The notes below the pieces were generated by a model. The model had not been told where the DNA came from, searched no databases, and saw only the letters and a list, made by a program, of their open reading frames with translations. The translations under genes and the position numbers were made by a program. Source: JAFEDN01 sp963697455 (GTDB lineage: Bacteria; Pseudomonadota; Gammaproteobacteria; Coxiellales; Coxiellaceae). Taken from it: a stretch of 64,000 nt of DNA. Position 1 is the stretch's first letter, and the number at the start of each line of letters is the position of its first letter. Positions 53,040 through 61,584 of this stretch are shown here, in pieces. The DNA lies in assembly GCA_963697455.1 (NCBI GenBank), contig CAVOOI010000007.1:310001-374000 (forward strand), written 5' to 3'.

Positions 53040-54320
53040 TTAGGTTGATTGGTGGGTAAAATCATTCACTAAAGTTAGGATAATTCCGCCGGCGATCATG
53101 AAAAAAAATACGGTGCTCATGCCGGCGCGTTGGCTTGAGGACCAGTGTGTCACCAGCGCCAAAACCCAGGGCCCTAAAAACGAAGTGGCTTTACCCGAAA
53201 AATTATATAATCCGAATAACTCGGTAATTAAATCTGGAGGAGAGATACGGATTAAGAGAGAGCGGCTGGCAGCTTGCACAGGGCCAACTCCCGTACTCAA
53301 TCCCATACCTAGAATCCAAAACCATAACTTGGTGTGGACCGAGAGCATTCCAATCCCACAGACTATCATCAACGATAAAGTAATTAAGATCGTCAACTTA
53401 GGCCCGCGCGCATCATCTAACCATCCAAAAATCGCCGCACCTATCCCAGCGGCTATATTCATACAAATGCCAAATTGAATAACTTCGCTAATAGGCATGT
53501 GAAACACCCCAGCGGCATAAATACCCCCGAAAGCAAAAACCGTAATCAGCCCATCGATATACAACATCCGCGCAATTAAGAAAATAAGAATGTTTTTATA
53601 TTTACGGCGCAATAACTGCAGCGTATGCGATAAAGATTGCCAGCCTGAGCGGATAGCTTCTGCAAACCCTAAGCCGCTGCTAGGGCGATCGGGGGTGAAC
53701 GCGAACAATGGCCAGGAAAATACTATGACCCATACCGCCACCAGTAATCCACAAGCTCTAACCGGTCCGGCTGAAGCAGTGTCCAGACCCAGCCATGAGC
53801 TTCCGCTTTGAATAATGCCCAGCGCCAATATCAATGCTAATAAGCCGCCCGCATAACCTGAACCCCATCCCCAGCCGGATAAACGGCCGATAAAATTAGG
53901 CGGTGCAAGTTCATTAAGCATGGCGTTGTAAAACACGGTACTGATTTCGATCGCTATGGTCCCGACTAATACCCAAGACAAAGCCCAACTGACGTATTGA
54001 GTCTCCGGTTTAACAAACCATAATGCTGCAGAAGAGATGACAATAATAGGAACCAACACTGCTAACCATGGTTTTCTCCGGCCTTCACGATCGGCAATGG
54101 CGCCCAGGATAGGGCTGAGAATCGCCACCACCAATCCAGCAAGCCCATTAATTTCACCCCATTGGGTAGTGCCGATAATATTATTGATCGCTACTTTTTG
54201 AGTGAAGTAATTGGAAAAAATAAAAGTGGTAATTAATACTGAAAACGGTGAGATGGCCCAGTCAAAAAGACACCATGAAATAATGGCCCGTTTAGCAGTT
54301 GCCAGAGTAGGCGTTCGCAT
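53040..54320 (-). CDS. MFS transporter of the UMF1/Atg22-like type
   Basis: 426 residues and 12 membrane segments. The opening W-C-L-F-D-W-A-I-S-P-F and the long loop with G-A-I-A-D-R-E-G-R-R-K-P-W after segment 3, plus F-Y-N-A-M-L-N-E-L-A-P in the first half, are features of the UMF1 group (related to yeast vacuolar amino-acid exporter Atg22). Efflux of amino acids is possible but unproven. It follows csiV with a 1-bp overlap. Confidence 0.85.
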   Translation of the reverse strand: MRTPTLATAKRAIISWCLFDWAISPFSVLITTFIFSNYFTQKVAINNIIGTTQWGEINGLAGLVVAILSPILGAIADREGRRKPWLAVLVPIIVISSAALWFVKPETQYVSWALSWVLVGTIAIEISTVFYNAMLNELAPPNFIGRLSGWGWGSGYAGGLLALILALGIIQSGSSWLGLDTASAGPVRACGLLVAVWVIVFSWPLFAFTPDRPSSGLGFAEAIRSGWQSLSHTLQLLRRKYKNILIFLIARMLYIDGLITVFAFGGIYAAGVFHMPISEVIQFGICMNIAAGIGAAIFGWLDDARGPKLTILITLSLMIVCGIGMLSVHTKLWFWILGMGLSTGVGPVQAASRSLLIRISPPDLITELFGLYNFSGKATSFLGPWVLALVTHWSSSQRAGMSTVFFFMIAGGIILTLVNDFTHQST

Positions 54321-54955
54321 TAGCTCGCCGGGGACGAGGTTAAAGGAATAATTTTAACTAAAACTCCATAAAGCGGATGATCAATATAATTTAATTCGTC
54401 ACTGCGCATCCGTAAACGCTGATCAATCACAAATGCCACGTTGGCATTAGCGTCATTGTGAGTGATAGTGTTTAGGTTTAAATCTTTGATAGCCTCCCAA
54501 GGCATTAAAAATTGTAAATTAAAATGCACGCTGAAGTAACGTTCCAGGCGAACCGCCACCGTTCCATTCACTTGGGTTGAATTATTAGTAACCCCTTTGT
54601 TGGTTAAATGGATGATTTGTCCCTGCCGGGCATTGCTGGTAGGTAATGTCCAAGCCAAATGCAGTAAAATCGGATATTTATTTTTGGTCAAAATTTGTTG
54701 TATGGACTGTAGTTGCCACTGGGTTTGAGGCAAAAGCTGATCATTAGTGAGCTCTTTAACGTTAGGCGCTAAAGTGAGCGGTGGCTGGACCGGCCAATAT
54801 TCCGATTGCAGGGCTTCATTAGTCACATGTGAGAAGACAATGATTTCAATTTGATAAAGCTGCTCGGCATCCGCTGCAAAACCGGAAAGATTCCAGCATG
54901 ATAGCAGCAAAAACAAGGCTAATTGAAAAATTCGGCATCTAAACATGGCTTTCAT
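54320..54955 (-). CDS. CsiV-like periplasmic protein
   Basis: About 211 residues with a signal peptide (F-Q-L-A-L-F-L-L-L-S-C-W, cleavage near G-F-A-A) and the CsiV pattern Y-Q-I-E-I-I-V-F-S-H then E-Y-W-P at about 55. The C-terminal half has the H-P-L-Y-G-V-L-V-K-I-x-P end typical of the family. In Shewanella CsiV binds peptidoglycan and is tied to septation and envelope stress. ATGs at 54955 and 54946 are both possible; the frame further upstream runs into tRNA-Phe. Confidence 0.75.
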   Translation of the reverse strand: MKAMFRCRIFQLALFLLLSCWNLSGFAADAEQLYQIEIIVFSHVTNEALQSEYWPVQPPLTLAPNVKELTNDQLLPQTQWQLQSIQQILTKNKYPILLHLAWTLPTSNARQGQIIHLTNKGVTNNSTQVNGTVAVRLERYFSVHFNLQFLMPWEAIKDLNLNTITHNDANANVAFVIDQRLRMRSDELNYIDHPLYGVLVKIIPLTSSPAS

Positions 54956-54980
54956 TATTGGTTCATAAGGCAAAATTTTG

Positions 54981-55053
<73 letters not shown>

Positions 55054-55132
55054 GCAATTTTACACCCTTGATTTGGGATTCCAATTAAATCCTATTCTTA
55101 AGCTCAGAGTCAATAGGGGTGAGCAGCCAATG

Positions 55133-55405
55133 TTAACTCTTGACGGGTACGTAGCCTGAAGGGGAGACGCTGCCTTCGCCGAACAGAAATTTTTCCATTT
55201 CCTGGCTGAGGAATTGGCGCGATTTTGCTTCCATAAGATTCAACCGGTATTCATTGATCAATCGAGTTTGATGCTCAATCCAAAGCTGCCAGGCCTCTTT
55301 GGAAATATTGGCATAAATTCTTTTGCCCAGCTCTCCGGGATAAGTCAGGGTTGCTAAACCTTCCGCTTCCTTCTGTAATTTTTGACAAAAAATTATACGC
55401 GTCAT
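55133..55405 (-). CDS. yggX: Probable Fe(2+)-trafficking protein YggX
   Basis: 90 residues: M-T-R-I-I-F-C-Q-K-L-Q-K-E-A-E-G-L (with the conserved cysteine at 7), P-G-E-L-G-K-R-I and H-Q-T-x-L-I-N-E-Y-R-L-N. YggX protects iron-sulfur clusters under oxidative stress. It overlaps the mutY stop by 4 bp, the usual mutY-yggX pair; MutY itself has a [4Fe-4S] cluster. Confidence 0.94.
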   Translation of the reverse strand: MTRIIFCQKLQKEAEGLATLTYPGELGKRIYANISKEAWQLWIEHQTRLINEYRLNLMEAKSRQFLSQEMEKFLFGEGSVSPSGYVPVKS

Positions 55406-56458
55406 AGTTCACCTTTTAATAACTTGAATAATTTCGCCACTGGGGCCGCAATTCCTCCAGGCAGGGGTTCAGAAATTTTATACCAAAACTGGTCAGGAGT
55501 TTCCATAACCAAAGCGGCATCATGTTCAACCGTTAGAAATTTAGGGTGGATCGTTAATTCAAAATGAGTGAATATATGCTTAAACGCTGGCCAATCTTGT
55601 TGATGCACTATCTTAACATTTAAAGATTGTTTACACCAAGCATCGAGCTTTTCATCCAGTTCACACTGAGGAAAGCCCCACAACCCACCCCAAATACCGC
55701 TAGGCGGCACGTTTTTCCAATAATACGTTACCATTAGAATTTTTAATAATTAACATCTGGGTTGACTTTTTAGGGCGGGTTTTGGAGGCTTTCTTAGAAT
55801 ATGGAAACTCATGAGTGCGGGCTTGAGCATAAGCTTGGCAATCGGTCATAACCGGGCATCGCTCACAAGCAGGCTTATGACGGGTGCAAACCGTCGCTCC
55901 TAAATCCATGATCGCCTGATTATATTGGGCATAATTATTTTGTGGAGTATATTGCTCGGCAAGGTTCCACAATTGCTCGGCAATTTGTTTATCGCTGGTT
56001 TCGCCTTCGATGGCTTGAAAGCGGGTTAGCACGCGTTTAACGTTACCATCTAGAATGGGTGCGCGGACATTCATACTGAACGACAAAATTGCACCCGCGG
56101 TAGAACGCCCTATGCCGGGAAGCTGGGTTAACTCGGCAATGGTTTGCGGGAAATGTCCTTGATACTGTGAGCAGATAATTTGCGCGGACTGGTGCAGGTT
56201 TCGCGCCCGCGCATAATATCCCAACCCAGACCAAAGACTTAAGACCTGGTCTTGAGAGGCATTAGAAAGTAATTCAATACTTGAGAATTGTTTTATAAAC
56301 CGCTGATAATAATCAATAACTGTACTTACTTGAGTCTGCTGTAACATAATTTCAGAAACCCAAACCCGATAGGGAGTGGAATTTTGTTGCCAAGGTAAGT
56401 CATGGCGCCCATAAACTTGAAACCAAGTTAGCAAATTTTCTGTAAATTTTTTTTGCAT
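55402..56458 (-). pseudogene. mutY: Adenine DNA glycosylase MutY with one frameshift
   Basis: The first frame (to 55,70x) has the catalytic domain: W-V-S-E-I-M-L-Q-Q-T-Q-V with Glu, L-P-G-I-G-R-S-T-A-G-A-I (helix-hairpin-helix), I-L-D-G-N-V-K-R-V with Asp, and the cluster ligands C-x6-C-x2-C-x5-C. The second frame continues P-P-S-G-I-W-G-G-L-W-G-F-P-Q with the NUDIX-like domain that reads 8-oxoguanine. An extra base around 55,704-55,709 (CGTGCCGCCTAGC) separates them. MutY removes A opposite 8-oxoG. The truncated form would retain glycosylase residues. Confidence 0.9.
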
Positions 56459-56495
56459 GCTGTTAAAATATTCCGCGATAAAGGGCTATTGAGCG

Positions 56496-56566
56496 AGCGG
56501 GTGATGGGAATCGAACCCACGCTATCAGCTTGGGAAGCTGAAGTTCTACCATTGAACTACACCCGC
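56496..56566 (-). tRNA. tRNA-Gly (CCC)
   Basis: Minus-strand cloverleaf with acceptor GCGGGTG/CACCCGC, anticodon stem TCAGC/GCTGA with loop TTCCCAA (anticodon CCC) and T-arm TGGGTTCGATTCCCA. 71 nt, no encoded CCA. It lies in the gap between divergent mutY and trmB. Confidence 0.92.
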
Positions 56567-56590
56567 ATTTGAGTAGGTTAACTAATTTAT

Positions 56591-57298
56591 ATGAAAAGAT
56601 CTAGTAGAGCTCTGGCTGATCCGGCAGCGGAGATTACGGCCAGTAAGACTATTCGCAGTTTCGTACGGCGCGAACACCGGATGACGCCGGGACAGGCGCG
56701 AGCACTGAAAGAGTGGTGGCCTAAATATGGTTTAAGCTCTGAAACCGGCATAGTGGATTGTTCCGGTGAATGCATTTTAGAAATTGGGTTTGGCATGGGC
56801 CAATCGCTAGTAGCGATGGCTACGCAAAATCCGGATAAGTTTTTTTATGGAATTGAAGTGCATCGACCAGGCATCGGAGCATTGTTAGCAGTTTTAGAGA
56901 AACAACGGATCGAGAATGTTAGGGTCTATAATGAAGATGCATTAATAATTTTAAAACAATGCATTAGAGATAATAGTTTAAGTGGAACTCAAATATTCTT
57001 TCCGGATCCTTGGCCGAAAAACCGGCACCGAAAACGCCGTTTAATTCAGGCCAATTTTATTCAGTTACTGCATCAAAAATTAAAGCCAGGCGGTTATCTG
57101 CATTTAGCCACTGATTGCGCAGATTATGCTGAACAAATGCTCATTGTTATCGAAAGTACATCCGATTTTAAAAACAGTGCCGGAAAAGGTCAGTTTTCTC
57201 CTCGTCATGGCCGACCCATCACTAAATTTGAGCAACGTGGCATAAATTTAGGAAATCCTAGTTGGGATTTGTTATTTATAAAAACTATTTGTCAGTGA
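56591..57298 (+). CDS. trmB: tRNA (guanine-N7-)-methyltransferase
   Basis: 235 residues. SAM motif I L-E-I-G-F-G-M-G-Q-S (about 64-73), G-I-E-V-H-R-P-G-I-G, F-P-D-P-W-P-K-N-R-H-x-K-R-R and T-K-F-E-Q-R-G near the C-terminus are TrmB hallmarks. It makes m7G46 in tRNA variable loops. It ends in a 14-bp convergent overlap with phhB. Confidence 0.95.
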   Translation: MKRSSRALADPAAEITASKTIRSFVRREHRMTPGQARALKEWWPKYGLSSETGIVDCSGECILEIGFGMGQSLVAMATQNPDKFFYGIEVHRPGIGALLAVLEKQRIENVRVYNEDALIILKQCIRDNSLSGTQIFFPDPWPKNRHRKRRLIQANFIQLLHQKLKPGGYLHLATDCADYAEQMLIVIESTSDFKNSAGKGQFSPRHGRPITKFEQRGINLGNPSWDLLFIKTICQ

Positions 57299-57623
57299 TA
57301 AGATTATCCACCCTGGCGGCGCAAATAAAATCATTTTTGGTTAAGCCTCGCGCTGCATGAGTAGTAAAACTTATGCTGCAGTAGTCGTAGCCAGCTTCCA
57401 ATGTTGGGTGATGACCTTCTTGATTAACTATCCAAGCTACTGCATTGATAAATCCAATAGTTTTTTGAAATCCCTTGAATTCAAAGCGACGCTTGATAGC
57501 GGTTTTATGTTCATTTAGAGACCACTTCGGAACTTGCTGAAGATATTGTTGAGTTTCAGCTAAAGTTAAAGGCGACTGCTTCCCCTCACAAGGTACACAA
57601 TGTCCGCCAGACAAATCACTCAT
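57285..57623 (-). CDS. phhB: Pterin-4-alpha-carbinolamine dehydratase
   Basis: 112 residues with the family's active-site segment E-G-H-H-P-T-L (His-His) and Y-D-Y-C-S-I-S-F-T-T-H-A-A-R-G-L-T. It recycles the carbinolamine of tetrahydropterin made by phenylalanine hydroxylase. The ATG at 57623 follows a GGAGGTTTAT site, which decides the start against an ATG four codons upstream. Phenylalanine hydroxylase is not in the window. Confidence 0.93.
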   Translation of the reverse strand: MSDLSGGHCVPCEGKQSPLTLAETQQYLQQVPKWSLNEHKTAIKRRFEFKGFQKTIGFINAVAWIVNQEGHHPTLEAGYDYCSISFTTHAARGLTKNDFICAARVDNLITDK

Positions 57624-57782
57624 ATAAACCTCCATATTATTTATTCATATCAGCCCTTATTCTGACAAATTTTGAACTAAATGTAAAAATTACTTTACAG
57701 TGGGCCAATGCTTTTCTAAAATCGCAGCACGAATGCCACAAAGTGGCAGGGTAGGCTCATTCTTTACAAAAGGCAGGGAACT

Positions 57783-58145
57783 ATGTTAATTACGCTGATT
57801 ATTGCAGTTATCATCATTATTTTAATTGTGGCTCTGGGTGTCGCACGTTACAAAAGGAAACAAACTCGACCAATACCGGCGGTCAACGCCGAAGAAATGG
57901 ATAATAAACAAGTCTATGTAGGCAACTTGTCCTATCAAGTGACTGAACAAGACCTTAAAGATTATTTTGGCCAATACGGCGCCATTGAACAGGTTAAGAT
58001 CGTCAGAAATTTTAATTCTGGGCGTTCCAAAGGATTCGGATTCGTTACCTATCGCTCTACAGACGAAGCAAAAAATGCTCTTGTGGCGCACGGCGAAAAG
58101 TATCAAGGCCGTACCATCGTCGTGCGTATCGCTAAGCCGCGATGA
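57783..58145 (+). CDS. Membrane-anchored RRM RNA-binding protein
   Basis: 120 residues. The first 20 are a pure hydrophobic helix (isoleucine/valine/leucine) followed by a positive K-R-K-Q-T-R patch, giving an N-out, C-in anchor. Residues about 43-118 are a complete RNA-recognition motif: RNP2 V-Y-V-G-N-L and RNP1 K-G-F-G-F-V-T-Y, with the aromatic positions kept. A soluble RRM is not rare in proteobacteria, but a membrane anchor is. The stop overlaps the ABC ATPase start by 4 bp (ATGA), so the three genes form one operon. Confidence 0.85.
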   Translation: MLITLIIAVIIIILIVALGVARYKRKQTRPIPAVNAEEMDNKQVYVGNLSYQVTEQDLKDYFGQYGAIEQVKIVRNFNSGRSKGFGFVTYRSTDEAKNALVAHGEKYQGRTIVVRIAKPR

Positions 58146-59071
58146 CAGACCTTGTAGATGCCTTAGTCGTTAAGGGTCTTACCAAAGTTTACCGGAACGA
58201 TGTTAAGGCTTTGCAAGCAATTGATTTGAGGGTCGAAGCCGGCGATTTTTTTGCCTTGCTTGGCCCTAACGGCGCTGGAAAATCTACTTTAATCGGAATC
58301 ATCACCTCTTTAGTCAACAAAACGGCCGGTAAAGCCGAAATCTTTGGATATGATATCGATAAGGATTTTTCAACCGCTAAATCATATATCGGAGTCGTTC
58401 CCCAAGAACTCAACATGAATATTTTTGATACTCTGGAAAATACACTGATCTATCAAGCAGGGTATTACGGGTTAGCTAAACGACAAGCTCAAGAATCAAG
58501 CGAATATTATTTGCAAAAATTGGGACTTTGGGGAAAACGCCGTACCATTGTGAATGCACTTTCTGGTGGAATGAAACGCAGACTAATGATTGCTAGAGCT
58601 TTAGTGCATCATCCCAAAATGCTTATTTTGGATGAGCCTACCGCTGGAGTGGATGTAGAAACCCGCCGCTCAATGTGGCAGTTTTTATTGGAATTAAATA
58701 AGCAAGGCGTCACCATTATTCTGACTACTCATTATCTAGAAGAGGCTGAAAATTTATGCCGGAATATCGCCATTATTGATCATGGAAAAATTGTTGCTAA
58801 CACCTCGATGTCAGCTATTCTACGTCAGCTCAATAAAGAAAGATTTATCTTATACTTAGAATCACCTTATAAGAAATTACCTTTACTTGATGGGTACACT
58901 ATTTACCCTATAGACCCTACTACTTTAGAAGTTGAAGTTTTTGAAAGACGTAGTTTGAATTTTTTATTAGCAAAACTTCAAGAATGTGACATCACGGTGA
59001 TCAGTATGCGCAACAAAAGCAATCGTTTAGAAGAGTTGTTTTTGGAATTAACCGGGTTAGGTGAAGAATGA
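58142..59071 (+). CDS. ABC transporter ATP-binding protein (YadG-like)
   Basis: 309 residues. Walker A G-P-N-G-A-G-K-S-T (about 40-48), signature L-S-G-G-M-K-R-R (about 141-148), Walker B M-L-I-L-D-E-P-T-A-G-V-D and the H-loop T-T-H-Y-L-E-E-A are intact. The C-terminal 90 residues are the extra domain of drug/polysaccharide-export ATPases. With the permease that overlaps it by 4 bp it forms a two-subunit exporter of the ABC-2 type; the cargo is not known. Confidence 0.92.
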   Translation: MTDLVDALVVKGLTKVYRNDVKALQAIDLRVEAGDFFALLGPNGAGKSTLIGIITSLVNKTAGKAEIFGYDIDKDFSTAKSYIGVVPQELNMNIFDTLENTLIYQAGYYGLAKRQAQESSEYYLQKLGLWGKRRTIVNALSGGMKRRLMIARALVHHPKMLILDEPTAGVDVETRRSMWQFLLELNKQGVTIILTTHYLEEAENLCRNIAIIDHGKIVANTSMSAILRQLNKERFILYLESPYKKLPLLDGYTIYPIDPTTLEVEVFERRSLNFLLAKLQECDITVISMRNKSNRLEELFLELTGLGEE

Positions 59072-59841
59072 AGCTAGCTTTAGCATGGGTCGCATTTAAA
59101 ACTATCGTAACGCGCGAATCTAAACGCACATTTCGGGTTTGGCGGCAATCGTTTCTGCCTGCGGTAGTCACCAGCATCTTATATTTTGTTATTTTCGGAC
59201 GTGTTATCGGGGCACGGGTGGGAATGATGAGTGGTTTTTCCTATCTGCAATATATCGCGCCCGGTTTGATCATGATGCAAATTATTACCAGTGCTTACAC
59301 CAGTAGCGTGTCGGCTTTTTTTATCGCGAAATTTCAGCGTCAAATTCAAGAGTTGTTAGTTTCACCGATGCCGGCGTACGTCATTATGCTAGGTTTTGTA
59401 GTGAGTGCGATTATTCGTGGTGTCATTGTAGGGATTATCGTTACGATTGTTGCATTATTATTTACGCATCTGCACATTCATTCTTGGCTAGTGATGATTG
59501 GCGTCGTATTATTTTCTTCTATTTTATTTGCCTTAGCAGGTTTAGTTAACGCAATTTATGCCAAAACATTCGATGACATTACCATTGTCCCGACTTTTAT
59601 CCTGGCCCCGCTGACATATTTAGGAGGGGTGTTTTACTCTATTCATCTATTACCGCCTTTTTGGCAGTCGATTTCCTTAGTAAATCCGGTAGCTTATATC
59701 ATAAATGCGTTTCGTTTTGGCATTTTAGGCATTGCGGATGCTTCGGTAACGGTTGCTTTTCTGGTGATGTCCATGTTTATCTTACTTTTGTTTGTTTTTG
59801 CTAATTATTTGATCAATTCTGGGCGTGGTTTAAGAGAATAA
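59068..59841 (+). CDS. ABC-2 type transporter permease (YadH-like)
   Basis: 257 residues with six membrane segments and the ABC-2 layout: a cytoplasmic N-terminus with R-E-x-K-R-T-F-R-V-W, the long first loop, then L-A-P-L-T-Y-L-G-G-V-F-Y-S-I-H-L-L-P and N-P-V-A-Y-I-I-N-A-F-R-F-G near the end. It pairs with the ATPase upstream as a homodimeric channel. Complete and in frame. Confidence 0.92.
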   Translation: MKLALAWVAFKTIVTRESKRTFRVWRQSFLPAVVTSILYFVIFGRVIGARVGMMSGFSYLQYIAPGLIMMQIITSAYTSSVSAFFIAKFQRQIQELLVSPMPAYVIMLGFVVSAIIRGVIVGIIVTIVALLFTHLHIHSWLVMIGVVLFSSILFALAGLVNAIYAKTFDDITIVPTFILAPLTYLGGVFYSIHLLPPFWQSISLVNPVAYIINAFRFGILGIADASVTVAFLVMSMFILLLFVFANYLINSGRGLRE

Positions 59842-60278
59842 ACTTAATGTAAATTATAGAATAAAAAATATTTTTAATTAAAAAACATAAGGTTACAACA
59901 TGTTTCTAAAATAATATTTGCATTTTAAAAAAAGCTTGCTATAGTTACATCTACGAAAGGTCGATATGATGAGAACTAACAGTGAAAAGATAGGGAATTA
60001 ACTCGCTGATGTTGTGAGCAAGCCAGCCTTGTAGCCGGAAGCCTAATGCATCACGGTGATTTGCCACCTTAAAAATTGTTACAAACAGTTCACGCTTATC
60101 GTCTTTTCGCACAATGCAAAGGATTGCTTGGGCGGACAATAAATGGAAGGTTTCCTGCCATCTTGTTCTAAATTGTCCGCCTAGGTACCCAATGCCAACC
60201 AGCCTGCAAAATCCTACTATTTCGATATATTAAATTCTGATATTATTATCCGCATAAATTCTCATAACGGATGCACTC
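59842..60278. other. 437-bp non-coding interval before fabV
   Basis: The first 100 bp are very AT-rich. An open minus-strand stretch of 62 codons (59951-60139) lacks a convincing start or family and is probably not a gene. A perfect GGCGGACAAT/ATTGTCCGCC inverted repeat (60131-60140 and 60172-60181) is the only clear structure. Nothing here is assigned with confidence. Confidence 0.4.
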
Positions 60279-61490
60279 ATGATTATTCAACCTAAAGTTC
60301 GTGGCTTTATTTGCACCGCAGCTCATCCGCAAGGATGCTTGCAAGCTGTGCAAGAACAAGTCGATTATGTGAAAGCTCAAACCAAATTGCCAACCGGGCC
60401 TAAAAACGTTTTAGTGATTGGCGCTTCTACTGGATATGGTCTCGCCAGTCGTATCGCGGCTAGTTTTGGAGCCGGCGCTGATACGGTGGGTGTTTTCTTT
60501 GAGCGGCCCGCTGAAGGAAAGCGTACTGCATCACCTGGTTGGTATAATACTGCGGCTTTTGAGAAATTGGCTCGCGCAGCTGGATATAAAGCCCACAGTA
60601 TTAACGGCGATGCATTTAGCCATGACATTAAAAACCAGACCATCGCACTATTAAAAAACCTAGGCCCGGTAGACCTCGTTATCTATAGCATAGCTTCCCC
60701 TCGACGCACCCATCCTGATACTGGTCAAACGTTTAGCTCTGTACTTAAACCAATCGGCAAGAGTTATAAGAATAAGACGGTTGATCCTCTGAACGAAGTG
60801 GTCAAGGAAATAGAAATCGAACCCGCCACTGCAGATGAAATAGCCGCCACTGAGATGGTCATGGGCGGTGAGGATTGGGCCATGTGGATAGATCAATTGC
60901 TGGCGGCGGGACTGCTCGCAAAAAACGCAATCACACTTGCTTATTCTTATATCGGCCCGGAACTCACTCATCCTATATATAAAGATGGGACCATCGGCAT
61001 GGCAAAGCAACATTTACATCAAACCGCACAGCAGCTTGACTGTCGCCTGAATGCGATAGGCGGCAGGGCGCTGATCTCTGTAAATAAGGCGGTAGTCACC
61101 CAGGCTAGCTCAGCCATTCCAGTGGTTCCTTTATATATTTCTCTTTTATTTAAAATAATGAAGGAGCAGGGGACGCATGAAGGATGTATTGAACAATCAT
61201 TTCGATTATTCAGTGACCGTCTTTATTGCCAGGGCGCCCCTATGGTTGATTCTAATGGCTACATTCGTTTAGATGATTGGGAGATGGCTCCGCGAGTTCA
61301 GGCCGAGGTGGCTAGACTCTGGGATCTGGTCAATACTGAGAACCTGGGGACTTTATCCGATATCAAGGGGTATCAAACTGATTTCTATCGTTTATTTGGT
61401 TTCAATTTTCCAGATATCGATTATGATGCGGAATGTAATCCCGAAGTACTCATACCATCTCTGGATGAATTTAAGATTATCTTAAGATAG
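60279..61490 (+). CDS. fabV: Trans-2-enoyl-ACP/CoA reductase FabV
   Basis: 403 residues, the right length for FabV. V-L-V-I-G-A-S-T-G-Y-G-L-A-S-R-I (44-59) binds NADH, Y-S-I-A-S-P-R-R follows at 136, and the catalytic Tyr234-x8-Lys243 spacing is the one that sets FabV apart from FabI. It performs the last reduction of fatty acid elongation and is resistant to triclosan. No fabI is seen in the window. Confidence 0.95.
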   Translation: MIIQPKVRGFICTAAHPQGCLQAVQEQVDYVKAQTKLPTGPKNVLVIGASTGYGLASRIAASFGAGADTVGVFFERPAEGKRTASPGWYNTAAFEKLARAAGYKAHSINGDAFSHDIKNQTIALLKNLGPVDLVIYSIASPRRTHPDTGQTFSSVLKPIGKSYKNKTVDPLNEVVKEIEIEPATADEIAATEMVMGGEDWAMWIDQLLAAGLLAKNAITLAYSYIGPELTHPIYKDGTIGMAKQHLHQTAQQLDCRLNAIGGRALISVNKAVVTQASSAIPVVPLYISLLFKIMKEQGTHEGCIEQSFRLFSDRLYCQGAPMVDSNGYIRLDDWEMAPRVQAEVARLWDLVNTENLGTLSDIKGYQTDFYRLFGFNFPDIDYDAECNPEVLIPSLDEFKIILR

Positions 61491-61530
61491 AATTTTTATA
61501 ATAACAATACCTTACCTCGTAGGGTATGGA

Positions 61531-61560
61531 TTACCATTATATTTAAGAATGGTATATAAT
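61531..61560 (+). promoter_or_regulatory. Promoter of the methyltransferase-TPR gene
   Basis: TTACCA (61531-61536) and TATAAT (61555-61560) with 18 bases between form a reasonable sigma-70 promoter 25-31 bp before the start. The -35 lies in an inverted repeat TACCATT/AATGGTA (61532-61538 and 61548-61554) that could be an operator. Confidence 0.45.
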
Positions 61561-61584
61561 TTACTAATATAAAAGACCAAGGGG

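Noticed and set aside
59951..60139. A 62-codon minus-strand frame before fabV, possibly a gene remnant
   Set aside because: No start signal or recognisable family; I cannot support a call beyond an open stretch.
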